NCBI GenBank assembly: GCA_017577575.1
Contig: PKRG01000003.1
Span: 110,495-174,494, forward strand
Direction of reading: 5' to 3'
Source: Acidimicrobiia bacterium
Lineage (GTDB): Bacteria; Actinomycetota; Acidimicrobiia; Spongiisociales; ZC4RG35
Length of the DNA stretch: 64,000 bases
The position numbers and the translations under genes were made by a program. Positions 1-7,893 of the stretch are shown piece after piece (the stretch's first letter is position 1; each line of letters starts with the position of its first letter). The notes under the pieces are model-generated. The model saw nothing but the letters and a program-made list of their open reading frames with translations, searched no databases and had not been told where the DNA came from.

Positions 1-164
1 AGCCCTACGCCGCCCGCAAGACGTACGTGTGCCCGGGCTGTGAGTCGTCCATACCTCCGGGCACGTTCCATCTCGTCGTCGTCCCCGACGAAGCGCCGGA
101 CCTTCGGCGCCACTGGCACCACGGTTGCTGGCACCGTCAGCAGAGGATGCAGCGCCGGCGGTGA
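1..164 (+). CDS. Conserved actinobacterial CxxC/HWHxxCW protein, 3' end only
   Basis: This is the C-terminal part of a gene entering from the left edge, read from base 3. The visible 53 residues contain CPGC, an IPPGTxHLVVVP stretch and HWHHGCW. That pattern resembles small actinobacterial proteins often labelled ATP/GTP-binding protein, which have no proven function. Two Cys from CxxC plus the later His/Cys could bind a metal; this is inference. It converges on the ABC permease gene with a 1-bp gap and no terminator between them. The start is outside the window. Confidence 0.6.
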   Translation, partial: PYAARKTYVCPGCESSIPPGTFHLVVVPDEAPDLRRHWHHGCWHRQQRMQRRR

Positions 165-165
165 C

Positions 166-933
166 TCAGGGGTCCCGGCGGGCCAGCGACCACCAAGCCC
201 CGGCCACCCCGAGGAGGGTCCACAGGGCCACCACCACGACGGCCCGCCCCGGAGGTATCCCCGAGCCCGGGATCATCTGGGCGAAGACGCTTCCCTCCAG
301 GGTTCCCAGCAGGGCGGTGGAGTTGGCGGTCAGCGACACGTTGGCGTAGGGCCTCCACAGCCCGAGCAGCGACTCGCCGAACGAGAACGCCAGGGCGGCG
401 CCCACGGCCGGGCCGACGCCGCGGAGGAGCCCCACCAGAGCCAGGCCCAGCGACACCCAGGCGACCTGCACGAGGAGCGAGCTGGCGTAGATCTTCAACC
501 AGTCCGAGGCCGGCAGCGTGCCCTCCCCCACGCCTCCGACCGCCACCACCGCCGCCGCCCCGGCGATCGCTGCGCCTATCGCCAACCACGAGGCGCCGGA
601 GAGCACGAGGAGTCGGGCGCCGACGTGACGCAGCCTCCTCGCTTCCCGGGTGAGGCTGGTCGCCCAGAACGAGCTGGATATCTCCGTTCCCAGCATCATC
701 GCCGCCAGGATCAGCGGGAACCACGTCTGGCCGATCACCTGCTGCGCGGCGATGAGATAGCCGTCGGGCTTCGGCATCGGGGCGAGCCCTTCAGCGGCGT
801 CGGGGGCTATGCGGGGGAAGACGACGGTGAAGAACGCCATCATGGCGACCAGGACGCCGAGAATGGCCACCATGAGGAAGTAGGCCTTGCGGCGCAGCAG
901 CTTCACCAGCTCGGCGCGGACCAGGTACGTCAT
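166..933 (-). CDS. ABC-2 type transporter permease
   Basis: Membrane subunit (255 aa) of an ABC exporter. It starts with the short cytoplasmic leader MTYLVRAELVKLLRRK typical of ABC-2 permeases. About six hydrophobic segments follow: near residues 18-40, 70-85, 108-132, 145-165, 172-195 and 225-245. The start codon overlaps the stop of the ATPase gene (ATGA), so the two are translationally coupled. The substrate cannot be told from sequence; this class often carries drugs, lantibiotics or lipids. The pair sits at the 3' end of the trmD-rplS-lepB-yraN run, all on the same strand. Confidence 0.85.
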   Translation of the reverse strand: MTYLVRAELVKLLRRKAYFLMVAILGVLVAMMAFFTVVFPRIAPDAAEGLAPMPKPDGYLIAAQQVIGQTWFPLILAAMMLGTEISSSFWATSLTREARRLRHVGARLLVLSGASWLAIGAAIAGAAAVVAVGGVGEGTLPASDWLKIYASSLLVQVAWVSLGLALVGLLRGVGPAVGAALAFSFGESLLGLWRPYANVSLTANSTALLGTLEGSVFAQMIPGSGIPPGRAVVVVALWTLLGVAGAWWSLARRDP

Positions 934-1814
934 CCCGACGTCAGCTCCAAGAAGACCTCTTCCAGGCTCTGGTTGGCGGGCACGAGGGCCGACGGATAGA
1001 TGCCGGCCTCGGCCAGCGTCTTGGCGACGACCGCACCGTCGTCTGCCGTCACCACGAGGACCGAGTCGGAGACGCGGGCGTCCAAGCCGGCGGAACGGAG
1101 CACATTCAGCGCCGCCGCCGGCTCGCCCACGGTCACGCGGATCTCGCGGGCGCCGCCGAGCAGGGTGGGCAGCGGGCCCTGGTAGCGCAGCGCGCCTCGG
1201 GCGATGACGACCACGTGGTCGGCCAGCGCCTGCACGTCGGAGAGGTTGTGGCTCGATATGACCACGGTCTTTCGGTCCTGGTCGACCAGGCGGCGGAGTC
1301 GTTGCTTGAACGAGCTCTGCCCCGCCGGGTCGAGGCCATCGAGCGGCTCGTCGAGGAACAGCACGTCGGGATCGCCCAAGAGCGCCGCCGCCAGGGCGAG
1401 GCGCTGGCGCATCCCCTTGGAGTAGCCGCTGACCGGACGGTCGAGATCGTCGGAGAGCTCGACGAACTCGGCCAACGCCTCGATCCGCTCGTGGCCGAAT
1501 CCAAGGGTGTGGGCGGCGACCACCAGGTTCTGGCGGCCGGTTAGCGGCCGCAGCAGACCGGGCTCGTCGATGATCGCCCCGACCCGCTTCACGATGCGGG
1601 CGAGGTCGTGGTCGATGGACATGTCGCCGATCCGGGCCGTCCCCTCGTCGGGGCGGGTGAGGCCCAGCAGGATCCGAAACGTCGTGGTCTTGCCGGCGCC
1701 GTTGGGTCCGAGGAAACCGGAGAGCTTCCCGGCCGGGAACTCGAGCGACAGCCCGTCGACGGCCACCGTGGAGCCGTAGCGCTTGCGTAGGCCGGTGACG
1801 ACGACGCCCATCAT
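930..1814 (-). CDS. ABC transporter ATP-binding protein
   Basis: Nucleotide-binding subunit (294 aa) of the exporter whose permease lies just downstream. It has Walker A GPNGAGKT near residues 36-43, a signature segment YSKGMRQRL near 135, Walker B VLFLDEP near 154 and an H-loop SSHN. The last 80 residues form a small C-terminal domain like that of DrrA/BcrA-type ATPases. The ATG overlaps the yraN stop by 4 nt, placing it in the same operon. Substrate unknown. Confidence 0.88.
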   Translation of the reverse strand: MMGVVVTGLRKRYGSTVAVDGLSLEFPAGKLSGFLGPNGAGKTTTFRILLGLTRPDEGTARIGDMSIDHDLARIVKRVGAIIDEPGLLRPLTGRQNLVVAAHTLGFGHERIEALAEFVELSDDLDRPVSGYSKGMRQRLALAAALLGDPDVLFLDEPLDGLDPAGQSSFKQRLRRLVDQDRKTVVISSHNLSDVQALADHVVVIARGALRYQGPLPTLLGGAREIRVTVGEPAAALNVLRSAGLDARVSDSVLVVTADDGAVVAKTLAEAGIYPSALVPANQSLEEVFLELTSG

Positions 1815-2137
1815 GCCGCCGCCCTCACCCAGCGCACCTCCGCCGCCTCCGGGGTGAGGCGTATGGCGACCAGATCGACCCGGGCGGCGCCGACCCGATG
1901 GGCGAGGCGGGCTACCTGGGCGCGTTTGCGGGCGTCGAACGCGCTGAGAGGGTCTTCTCGGCCGGTCACCGTCCGCACCTCCACGACCAGGCGCGTGGTT
2001 CCTTGGCGGGCGAGGATGTCGAGCTCGCCGGGACCGACGGCGACGTTGCGAGCCAGGATCTCGATCCCGTGTCTCTGCAAGAAGCGGGCCGCCACCATCT
2101 CTCCTGTCCGTCCGAGGCGGCGGCGGTATTCGCTCAT
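1811..2137 (-). CDS. yraN: YraN/UPF0102 family nuclease-fold protein
   Basis: A 108-aa protein of the UPF0102 family, which has the Holliday-junction-resolvase-like fold but an unsettled role. The family core is visible: GExxAARFL near residues 12-20, then GELDILAR near 37-44 and VVEVRT near 51-56. These supply the Glu/Asp and Glu-x-Arg typical of PD-(D/E)XK enzymes. Length is normal. It overlaps the DUF2469 gene by 4 nt upstream and the ABC ATPase gene by 4 nt downstream. The order lepB-DUF2469-yraN matches other actinobacteria apart from the missing rnhB. Confidence 0.85.
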   Translation of the reverse strand: MSEYRRRLGRTGEMVAARFLQRHGIEILARNVAVGPGELDILARQGTTRLVVEVRTVTGREDPLSAFDARKRAQVARLAHRVGAARVDLVAIRLTPEAAEVRWVRAAA

Positions 2138-2427
2138 TCGTCCTCGGGCCGGGACAGTTCTTCGATGTTGATGTCGTTGAAGGTGAGGACCCTGACCTTG
2201 TTGAGGAAGCGGGCGGGGCGGAACATGTCCCAGACCCAGGCGTCCTCCATCACCACCTCGAAGTACAGGGCGTCGCCCTCGGTGTGACGCCTCACCTCGA
2301 CGGCGTTGGCGAGATAGAAGCGCCGTTCGGTCTCGACCACGTAGCGGAACAGCGGGAGTACGTCTTTGTACTCCTTGTATATGGCCAGTTCCGATTCGGT
2401 TTCGTAGCGTTCGAGGTCTTCTTCCAT
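2134..2427 (-). CDS. DUF2469 family protein
   Basis: A 97-aa protein of a family found almost only in actinobacteria, of unknown function. The conserved blocks are ERYETESELAIYKEYKDVL, YVVETERRFYLANAV, DAWVWDMFRPARF and KVRVLTFNDINIEEL. I chose the ATG at 2427 because it has the AGAGGG ribosome-binding site and matches the usual start of the family; the frame stays open upstream to 2466. In mycobacteria the homologue sits between rnhB and yraN; here rnhB is absent and lepB is the upstream neighbour. Confidence 0.85.
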   Translation of the reverse strand: MEEDLERYETESELAIYKEYKDVLPLFRYVVETERRFYLANAVEVRRHTEGDALYFEVVMEDAWVWDMFRPARFLNKVRVLTFNDINIEELSRPEDE

Positions 2428-2470
2428 GGATCCCTCTCGGTGAGGATTAGCAGACGGTAGTGACAATCGG

Positions 2471-3103
2471 TCAGAGAGTGCCGAACCGGTCCAGGGGCCA
2501 GATACGCAGGATCGCCTGGCCGATGATCTCTTCGACGGGCACCGGACCGAATGCGCGGGAGTCGAGGCTGGAGTTGCGGTTGTCGCCCATCAGGAACACG
2601 TGGCCCTCGGGCACGACCTGAGGGCCGAACGTCCCGCGGATGTCGGGCTCGAGCAGGTACGGCTCCTCCTGGGGCACGCCGTCTATGTACAGGCGGCCGT
2701 CCGCCACCTCCACCGTCTGGCCTTCCACCGCGACGACGCGCTTGATCAGGTCGACCTCGGGCCGGGAACGGACGCCCACCGCCTCGAGGATCGACCGGAT
2801 GACGGCTTCCGGGATCGACTCCTGCAGCTGCTCGTCGGTCAGCGCCGGGTTGAGGACCACGACCACGTCGCCCGGCTCGGGCTCGCCGAAGCGGTAGGCG
2901 AGCTTGTTGACGATGACACGATCGTTGATCTCGATCGTGGGGAGCATCGACTCGGAGGGGATGTAGAAGGGTTGGATCAGAAAGGTCTTGACGACCACGG
3001 CGACGGCGAGCGCCGTGAACAAGAGACCCGGGAGCTCCAGCCAGAGCGGAGTCCTACGGGTCTCTTCTTCGGGGATCTCCTCCGGTCCCGCTCGCTCCTC
3101 CAA
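2471..3103 (-). CDS. lepB: Signal peptidase I (bacterial Ser/Lys type)
   Basis: Cleaves signal peptides from exported proteins at the outer face of the membrane. One membrane segment lies near residues 24-43. Then come the catalytic serine in PSESMLPT (about Ser52), the general base in LIKRVVAVEGQ (about Lys121) and the closing box GDNRNSSLDSRAFGPV. The ATG-less 5' end leaves a TTG at 3103 as the best start, 8 nt after the rplS stop, giving 210 aa; the open frame continues upstream inside rplS but that part is out-of-frame rplS sequence. A second, SipW-type signal peptidase is encoded near 19 kb. Confidence 0.87.
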   Translation of the reverse strand: MEERAGPEEIPEEETRRTPLWLELPGLLFTALAVAVVVKTFLIQPFYIPSESMLPTIEINDRVIVNKLAYRFGEPEPGDVVVVLNPALTDEQLQESIPEAVIRSILEAVGVRSRPEVDLIKRVVAVEGQTVEVADGRLYIDGVPQEEPYLLEPDIRGTFGPQVVPEGHVFLMGDNRNSSLDSRAFGPVPVEEIIGQAILRIWPLDRFGTL

Positions 3104-3111
3104 GGGAACGC

Positions 3112-3456
3112 TCAGTCCCTCAGTTCCTTGATGCGTGCCGACTTGCCGGTGCGCTCGCGCAGGTAATACAGCTTGGAGCGCCGGACGTCGCCCCGACGGA
3201 CGACCTCGATCTTGTCGATTATCGGGGAATGCAGCGGGAACACCCGCTCCACACCCACTCCGAAGCTGATCTTGCGGACGGTGAAGGTGGCTCTGGGGCC
3301 CGACCCCTGCCGGGCGATGACCACGCCCTCGAAGACCTGGATCCTCTCGCGCCCGCCTTCGACCACGCGGACGTGCACCTTCACGTTGTCGCCGGCGCGA
3401 AACTGCGGGATGTCGTCGCGCAGTTGGGCGCTCTCGAGTAGCTGCAGATCGTTCAT
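3112..3456 (-). CDS. rplS: 50S ribosomal protein L19
   Basis: Ribosomal protein at the 30S-50S interface, 114 aa. The L19 core is clear: PxFRAGDNVKVHVRVVEGGRER, FEGVVIARQGSG, TFTVRKIS and VERVFPLHSPIIDKIEVVRRG, ending with YYLRERTGKSARIKE. The ATG at 3456 follows AGGAG; an upstream in-frame start would add nine residues foreign to L19. It lies between trmD and lepB in the usual actinobacterial order. The 120-nt gap to trmD shows no clear terminator. Confidence 0.95.
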   Translation of the reverse strand: MNDLQLLESAQLRDDIPQFRAGDNVKVHVRVVEGGRERIQVFEGVVIARQGSGPRATFTVRKISFGVGVERVFPLHSPIIDKIEVVRRGDVRRSKLYYLRERTGKSARIKELRD

Positions 3457-3577
3457 GAGGGCTCCTGGTCGTCGTGTACTCACCGGGCGCCCGACGCCAG
3501 CCGAGACGGCGCAGGCGGCCCGCGGAAATGTCGAAGAGGTCGGCGCGCCGCGGTCGCGGACGCAATCCGGAAGTGTA

Positions 3578-4264
3578 TCAGCTATCCGATCCGGCTACGA
3601 ACCGCTCCCACAGGTCGGGCCGCCGCTCCCGAGTGCGGAGACGGCGCTGCTCCTCTCTCCAGGCCTGGATCCGGGCGTGGTCGCCGGACAGGAGCACCTC
3701 GGGGACCCTGAGCCCGCGGTACTCCGCCGGCTTGGTGTACACGGGCTCTTCCAGGAGACCGTCGCGGAACGACTCGTGGGCGACCGAGTCGGGGTTGCCC
3801 ACCACGCCGGGCAGGAGGCGCGTGACGGCCTCGATCACCACCAGGGCCGCCGCCTCACCGCCGGCCAGGACGTAGTCGCCGATCGAGATCTCCTCGTCGA
3901 TGCACGCGTCGATCACCCGCTGGTCGATCCCTTCGTACCGGCCGCACACCAGCGTGAGGTGGTCCACGGTCGCCAACCGGTCGACCGTTGCCTGGTCGAG
4001 GGGTCTTCCCGCCGGGCTCATCAGCACCCGATGCGAGCCGGCCAACGGTTCGAGCGTGGCGAAGAGCGGCTCCACCCGCATCACCATCCCCGCCCCTCCC
4101 CCATACGGCGTGTCGTCCACCTGGCGGTGCTTGCCGAGCCCGTGGTCGCGGATGTCGTGTAGGTCGACCGTGAGGATGCCCGCATCGATGGCCCGCTTGA
4201 TGAGCCCCACGTCCAACGGACCGCTGAAGTAGGTCGGGAAGATCGTGACGACGGAGATCCGCAT
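3578..4264 (-). CDS. trmD: tRNA (guanine37-N1)-methyltransferase
   Basis: Methylates G37 of tRNAs with a G36 anticodon, preventing frameshifts. The SPOUT trefoil-knot motifs are present: MSPAGRPLDQ near residue 82, LVCGRYEGID near 108 and SIGDYVLAGGEAA near 131, plus the GGGAGMVM segment near 55. Length 228 aa is normal. The ATG lies 7 nt after a TAGGCT box (4272-4277), so the message is probably leaderless. It needs this separate promoter because a plus-strand gene separates it from rimM. Confidence 0.94.
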   Translation of the reverse strand: MRISVVTIFPTYFSGPLDVGLIKRAIDAGILTVDLHDIRDHGLGKHRQVDDTPYGGGAGMVMRVEPLFATLEPLAGSHRVLMSPAGRPLDQATVDRLATVDHLTLVCGRYEGIDQRVIDACIDEEISIGDYVLAGGEAAALVVIEAVTRLLPGVVGNPDSVAHESFRDGLLEEPVYTKPAEYRGLRVPEVLLSGDHARIQAWREEQRRLRTRERRPDLWERFVAGSDS

Positions 4265-4301
4265 CCGTCCCAGCCTAAGGCGAAGCCCTTACCCTGTCGT
4301 C
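4265..4301. promoter_or_regulatory. Divergent leaderless promoters, trmD / lipoprotein gene
   Basis: The 37-bp gap holds two -10-like boxes. On the minus strand TAGGCT (4272-4277) is 7 nt before the trmD ATG. On the plus strand TACCCT (4290-4295) is 6 nt before the lipoprotein GTG. Neither gene has a usable Shine-Dalgarno sequence at that distance. No clear -35 element is visible. Confidence 0.55.
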
Positions 4302-5162
4302 GTGCGCCGCCTGGTTCCCTGCATCGTGTGGCTCGTGGTGCTCGCCGCCTGCGTCGACGAAGCCGCTGCTCCTTCGACGTCGGCAAGGGAGCCGCAGCCG
4401 ACCAGTACGACCACCCCGGTGGAGACCACCCAGGCGCCGACCACCACCGCACCGGAAGGAGCTTGCCCGCCAGGGGACGTCATGCTCGCCGACGGTGGCC
4501 TCGCCGACTTCGACCCCTCCTCGTCGGACTCCACCCGCATCGCCGGCATCACCTGGCGCACCTCCGGCGTGTGCCAGACCTTCACGATCAGCTTCGCCAC
4601 CGAGGACGGTGCTCCGGCCACCACCCCGCCGGCGTTGTCGGCGCGCCTGTTGCGGGGCGCGGGCGTTCTCCGGATCGAGACGGCGGCCACCGACTCGGTG
4701 ATCGCGGACCAGGTCGTGGAGACCGGTCTCGTGGAGCGACTCTTCGTCCCTGTGAGCGACGACGGCAGCCGCTTCGTCGACCTCGTCCTCGGCGAGCCCG
4801 TCGTGGCCCGGGCCCGCTTGGAGACCACTCCGGCGCGGGTGGAGATAGAGATCCAGCCGGGCGGTCCCCCGATCGGCCGTCCGTTGATGACAGGAGACCT
4901 GGTCGTGATCGAGCCGGGGTCGGCTGCGGTGGCCACCCCGGTGCTCGACGTGGCCGGCTATTCGATGGGCGAGGCTTCCACCTACGACGTGACGATCAAC
5001 CGGGCCGGCCAGCCCGTCGCCGACACCACCTTGGAGACCGCGGACAGCCATATCTGGTCCGCGTTCCACCTGGTGGTCCAGGTGGGAGACGACGCCTACG
5101 ACATGCTGCAGGTGACCGACGACGAAGGCTCGGTAGTGGCGGCGATCCCGTTCAATCGATGA
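4302..5162 (+). CDS. Putative secreted lipoprotein of unknown function
   Basis: A 286-aa protein with a lipoprotein leader: MRRLVPCIVWLVVLAAC has a basic start, a hydrophobic core and the lipobox LAAC. A Thr/Pro-rich linker follows (residues about 25-55), then a globular part of about 220 residues rich in beta-prone segments that I do not recognise. GTG at 4302 is chosen because it gives this leader and sits 6 nt after TACCCT. The gene lies on the plus strand between rimM and trmD, which are normally adjacent, and its 3' end overlaps the rimM 3' end by 11 bp. Confidence 0.7.
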   Translation: MRRLVPCIVWLVVLAACVDEAAAPSTSAREPQPTSTTTPVETTQAPTTTAPEGACPPGDVMLADGGLADFDPSSSDSTRIAGITWRTSGVCQTFTISFATEDGAPATTPPALSARLLRGAGVLRIETAATDSVIADQVVETGLVERLFVPVSDDGSRFVDLVLGEPVVARARLETTPARVEIEIQPGGPPIGRPLMTGDLVVIEPGSAAVATPVLDVAGYSMGEASTYDVTINRAGQPVADTTLETADSHIWSAFHLVVQVGDDAYDMLQVTDDEGSVVAAIPFNR

Positions 5163-5667
5163 GACCCGGAGGCGGGTCGATCACCACCCGCCGCCCTTCC
5201 ACGTCGACCTCAGGGACGATCTCGCGCACGAATGGGACGCTGATCGTCCTCCCCCCGAGGTCGACCGCGAGGCGGTCCTGGCCGACGCCCACCTCGACGT
5301 CGACCACCTGGCCGATGCGCTGCCCGTCGGGCCCTACCACCTCCGAGCCGACGAGCTCGTCGGGCCAGAACTCATCCTCCTCGAGCGGACGGCGCTTCTC
5401 GGCGGGAATGAACAGCTCCTGGCCCCGGAGCCGCTCGGCGGCGTCGCGGTCGGGAGCCTCCTCGAAGGTGACGAGTGGGAGGCGGTCGGTGGTCTTGAAC
5501 GCGGCCACGGTGAGGGTGGTGCCGTCGCTCAACTCGACGACCTCCCCCGGGGCGAACCGGGTGTGGGGGCGGTCGGTGAAGACTTCGACGACGACTGCGC
5601 CTCTCAGGCCGTGCGGCCGGACGACCCGGCCCACGACGACGCGGTCACCGGGGACGTCAGTCGACAA
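5152..5667 (-). CDS. rimM: 16S rRNA processing protein RimM
   Basis: Helps mature the 30S head domain and binds ribosomal protein S19. The N-terminal RimM domain has VVVGRVVRPHGLRGAVVV near residues 10-27. The PRC-barrel half has EDEFWPDELVGSEV near 98-111 and ISVPFVREIVPEVD near 142-155. TTG at 5667 overlaps the khpA stop; a GTG twelve codons later is the alternative. It is the third gene of the rpsP-khpA-rimM run. The 3' end overlaps the convergent lipoprotein gene by 11 bp. Confidence 0.92.
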   Translation of the reverse strand: MSTDVPGDRVVVGRVVRPHGLRGAVVVEVFTDRPHTRFAPGEVVELSDGTTLTVAAFKTTDRLPLVTFEEAPDRDAAERLRGQELFIPAEKRRPLEEDEFWPDELVGSEVVGPDGQRIGQVVDVEVGVGQDRLAVDLGGRTISVPFVREIVPEVDVEGRRVVIDPPPGLID

Positions 5668-5908
5668 ACTCGACTTGGGCGGTTACGCCTTCTTCGTCGG
5701 CGGCGGCGCTGGCCACCGTGCGGATCGCCCGGGCGACACGCCCGCGGCGACCGATCACCCGCCCCATGTCTCCCTTGGCGGTCCGCACCTCGGCGAGGAC
5801 CTCGTCGGGCCCTTGCTCGATGATGGTCACGTCGACGGCGTCGGGGTTGTCGACGATCTCTTTGACCACGTACTTGACGACCCGTTCGACGATCTCGCCC
5901 TTCGGCAC
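5657..5908 (-). CDS. khpA: KH-domain RNA-binding protein KhpA
   Basis: A small (83 aa) single-KH-domain RNA-binding protein, typically found between rpsP and rimM. The KH GxxG loop is IGRRGR near residues 52-57, preceded by the conserved KGDMGRV stretch. In Gram-positive bacteria it pairs with KhpB and affects RNA stability and cell elongation. It begins 2 nt after the rpsP stop and overlaps rimM by 11 nt, so it is coupled to both. Confidence 0.9.
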   Translation of the reverse strand: MPKGEIVERVVKYVVKEIVDNPDAVDVTIIEQGPDEVLAEVRTAKGDMGRVIGRRGRVARAIRTVASAAADEEGVTAQVEFVD

Positions 5909-5910
5909 GC

Positions 5911-6363
5911 TCAGCTCTCCTCGGACTCGGACTCGGCCTCGGCCTCGTCGGCGGCTTCCTCGTCGGCAGCTTCTTCTGCCGCGGCCTCGTCGGACTCGGC
6001 TGCCGTCGCCTCCTCTTCCGCCTCGGCGGCCGGTTCTTCGGCTGCTTCCGGTTCCGGAGCGGCGGGCTCCTCCTTCTTGGCGCCGACGGTGTGGATCTTC
6101 CCGGCTTTGATCTTGAACTCGGTGAGCGCACCCGAGACCTCGAGGAGCTTGGCGGCCGCCTCGGTGGGCTGAGCGCCCTTGCGCAGCCAGTCGACTGCCT
6201 TCTCCTTGTCGATCTCGATCAGCGACGGCTCCTGGCGCGGGTCGTAGTGCCCGATGAGATCGATGTAGCGACCGTCACGCGGGGCGCGTGAATCCATCAC
6301 CACCACGCGGTAGTAGGGCGACTTGGTCTTGCCCATCCGCATCAATCTGATCTTGACGGCCAT
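5911..6363 (-). CDS. rpsP: 30S ribosomal protein S16 with long acidic C-terminal tail
   Basis: The first 80 residues are standard S16: VKIRLMRMGKTKSPYYRVVV, the segment DGRYIDLIGHYDP and the helix VDWLRKGAQPTEAAAKLL. After about residue 90 comes a roughly 55-residue tail made almost only of Glu, Ala, Asp and Ser. ATG at 6363 follows AGAGGTGA; the frame is open ten codons further up. Total 150 aa against about 80-100 for most bacteria. It heads the rpsP-khpA-rimM operon, with a -10 box at 6473-6478. Confidence 0.93.
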   Translation of the reverse strand: MAVKIRLMRMGKTKSPYYRVVVMDSRAPRDGRYIDLIGHYDPRQEPSLIEIDKEKAVDWLRKGAQPTEAAAKLLEVSGALTEFKIKAGKIHTVGAKKEEPAAPEPEAAEEPAAEAEEEATAAESDEAAAEEAADEEAADEAEAESESEES

Positions 6364-6472
6364 CAACTCACCTCTCGTGGCCACGACTCCCAAATGCGCG
6401 GCCGTTCATCGACGTCTCTTCTCGGATTGCCGGACTCGCGAAGCGACACAGAGGAGCCCGGGAAACCCGCAA

Positions 6473-6478
6473 AGCATA
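6473..6478 (-). promoter_or_regulatory. Probable -10 of the rpsP operon promoter
   Basis: TATGCT read on the minus strand, in the 145-bp gap between ffh and rpsP. It would give a leader of about 100 nt before rpsP. No convincing -35 is seen. The leader could hold ribosomal-protein feedback structure, but I see only a short weak hairpin. Confidence 0.45.
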
Positions 6479-6508
6479 GCAACGGGACGTGCCGGTACCT
6501 ATCCGGGG

Positions 6509-7831
6509 TCACCGGCGCCACCCACCGAGACCCGCCAGACCGGCGAGCCCGCGTCCGGCGAGGCTCTTCATCATCTTCTGGGCGTCGGCGAACTGACGCA
6601 GCAGCTTGTTGACGTCCTGCGGGCTGGTGCCGGATCCCGCCGCCACCCGCCGCTTCCGGCTCCCGTTCATGATCTTCGGGTTGCGGCGCTCCTCGGGCGT
6701 CATCGAGTAGATGATCGCCTCCACCCGCTTGATCTCCTGCTCGTCGATCTCGACGTTCCGCAGCGCCGACGACGCCCCGGGGATCATGGCGAGGAGCTCC
6801 TGGAGCGGCCCCATCTTCTTCATCTGCTGGAACTGGGCGAGGAAGTCCTCGAGGGTGAACTCGCCCTTGACCATCTTCTCGGCGGCCTTCTCCGCCTCCT
6901 GGGCGTCGAAGGTGGCCTCGGCCTTCTCGATCAGGGTGAGGACGTCGCCCATCCCGAGGATCCGGGACGCCATCCGGTCGGGGTAGAACGGCTCGAGGTC
7001 GTCCAGCCCTTCTCCCACGCCGGCGAACTTCACGGGCGCCCCTGTCACCTCGCGCACCGATATGGCGGCGCCGCCCCGGGCATCGCCGTCGAGTTTGGAG
7101 AGCACGACACCGGTGAGGTCGGTGTGCTCGACGAAGCCTTTGGCGACGTTGACTGCGTCCTGGCCGGTCATGGCGTCGACCACCAGCAGCGTCTCGTCGG
7201 GCTCGGCCACCTTGGCGATGTCGGCGAGCTCTTTCATGAGGGCGTCGTCGATCTGGAGACGACCGGCGGTGTCGACGATCACCACGTCGTGGCCCGCTCG
7301 GGTCGCCTCCTTCAAGGCGGCCTTGACCACCCGGGCGGGCTTGGACTTCCGCTCGGCGTAGACGGGGACGCCGACGCGCCGGCCCAGCGTCTCGAGCTGG
7401 TCGATGGCGGCCGGGCGCTGCAGGTCGGCAGCGACGAGCAGCGGGCGGCGACCCTTCGACTTCAGGTGCTTGGCGAGCTTGCCGGCGGTCGTGGTCTTGC
7501 CGGAGCCCTGGAGGCCGACCATCAGGATGACCTGGGGCGGGCTCGACTGGCGGAGCGGGGCCACCTCGCCGCCGAGCGTGTTCACCAATTCCTCGTGGAC
7601 GATCTTGATGACTTGCTGGCCGGGAGTGAGGCTCTTGGAGACGTCGGCCCCCAGTGCCCGGTCCCTGACCCGGGCGAGGAAGGACCTCACCACCGCCACG
7701 TTCACGTCGGCCTCGAGCAGGGCCAGGCGCACTTCGCGGAGGGCGGCATCGACGTCGGCTTCAGACAGCCGGCCCTTGCCGCGCAGGGCCGAGAAGATGC
7801 CCTCGAAACGTTGCGTGAGTGAGTCGAACAT
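6509..7831 (-). CDS. ffh: Signal recognition particle protein Ffh (SRP54)
   Basis: GTPase that binds signal sequences and 4.5S RNA and docks on FtsY. The N domain is followed by the G domain with GLQGSGKTTTAGKLA near residues 105-119, DTAGRLQIDD near 190 and TKLDGD-like SKLDGDARGG near 246. The methionine-rich M domain includes the RNA-binding MNGSRKRRVAAGSG near 385. At 440 aa it is complete. The ATG lies 9 nt after TAGCGT with no strong ribosome-binding site. Its receptor gene ftsY is in this window too (21370-22398). Confidence 0.96.
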   Translation of the reverse strand: MFDSLTQRFEGIFSALRGKGRLSEADVDAALREVRLALLEADVNVAVVRSFLARVRDRALGADVSKSLTPGQQVIKIVHEELVNTLGGEVAPLRQSSPPQVILMVGLQGSGKTTTAGKLAKHLKSKGRRPLLVAADLQRPAAIDQLETLGRRVGVPVYAERKSKPARVVKAALKEATRAGHDVVIVDTAGRLQIDDALMKELADIAKVAEPDETLLVVDAMTGQDAVNVAKGFVEHTDLTGVVLSKLDGDARGGAAISVREVTGAPVKFAGVGEGLDDLEPFYPDRMASRILGMGDVLTLIEKAEATFDAQEAEKAAEKMVKGEFTLEDFLAQFQQMKKMGPLQELLAMIPGASSALRNVEIDEQEIKRVEAIIYSMTPEERRNPKIMNGSRKRRVAAGSGTSPQDVNKLLRQFADAQKMMKSLAGRGLAGLAGLGGWRR

Positions 7832-7893
7832 CGACGCTCCACGCTACCGGACGGCGCCGATCACCGAGAACCCTGGCTGGCCTTGCGTCAGGC

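Noticed and set aside
3104..3565. N-terminal extension of LepB by about 150 residues
   Set aside because: The extra residues are rplS read in another frame and unlike any signal peptidase. A TTG at 3103 gives a normal-size protein.
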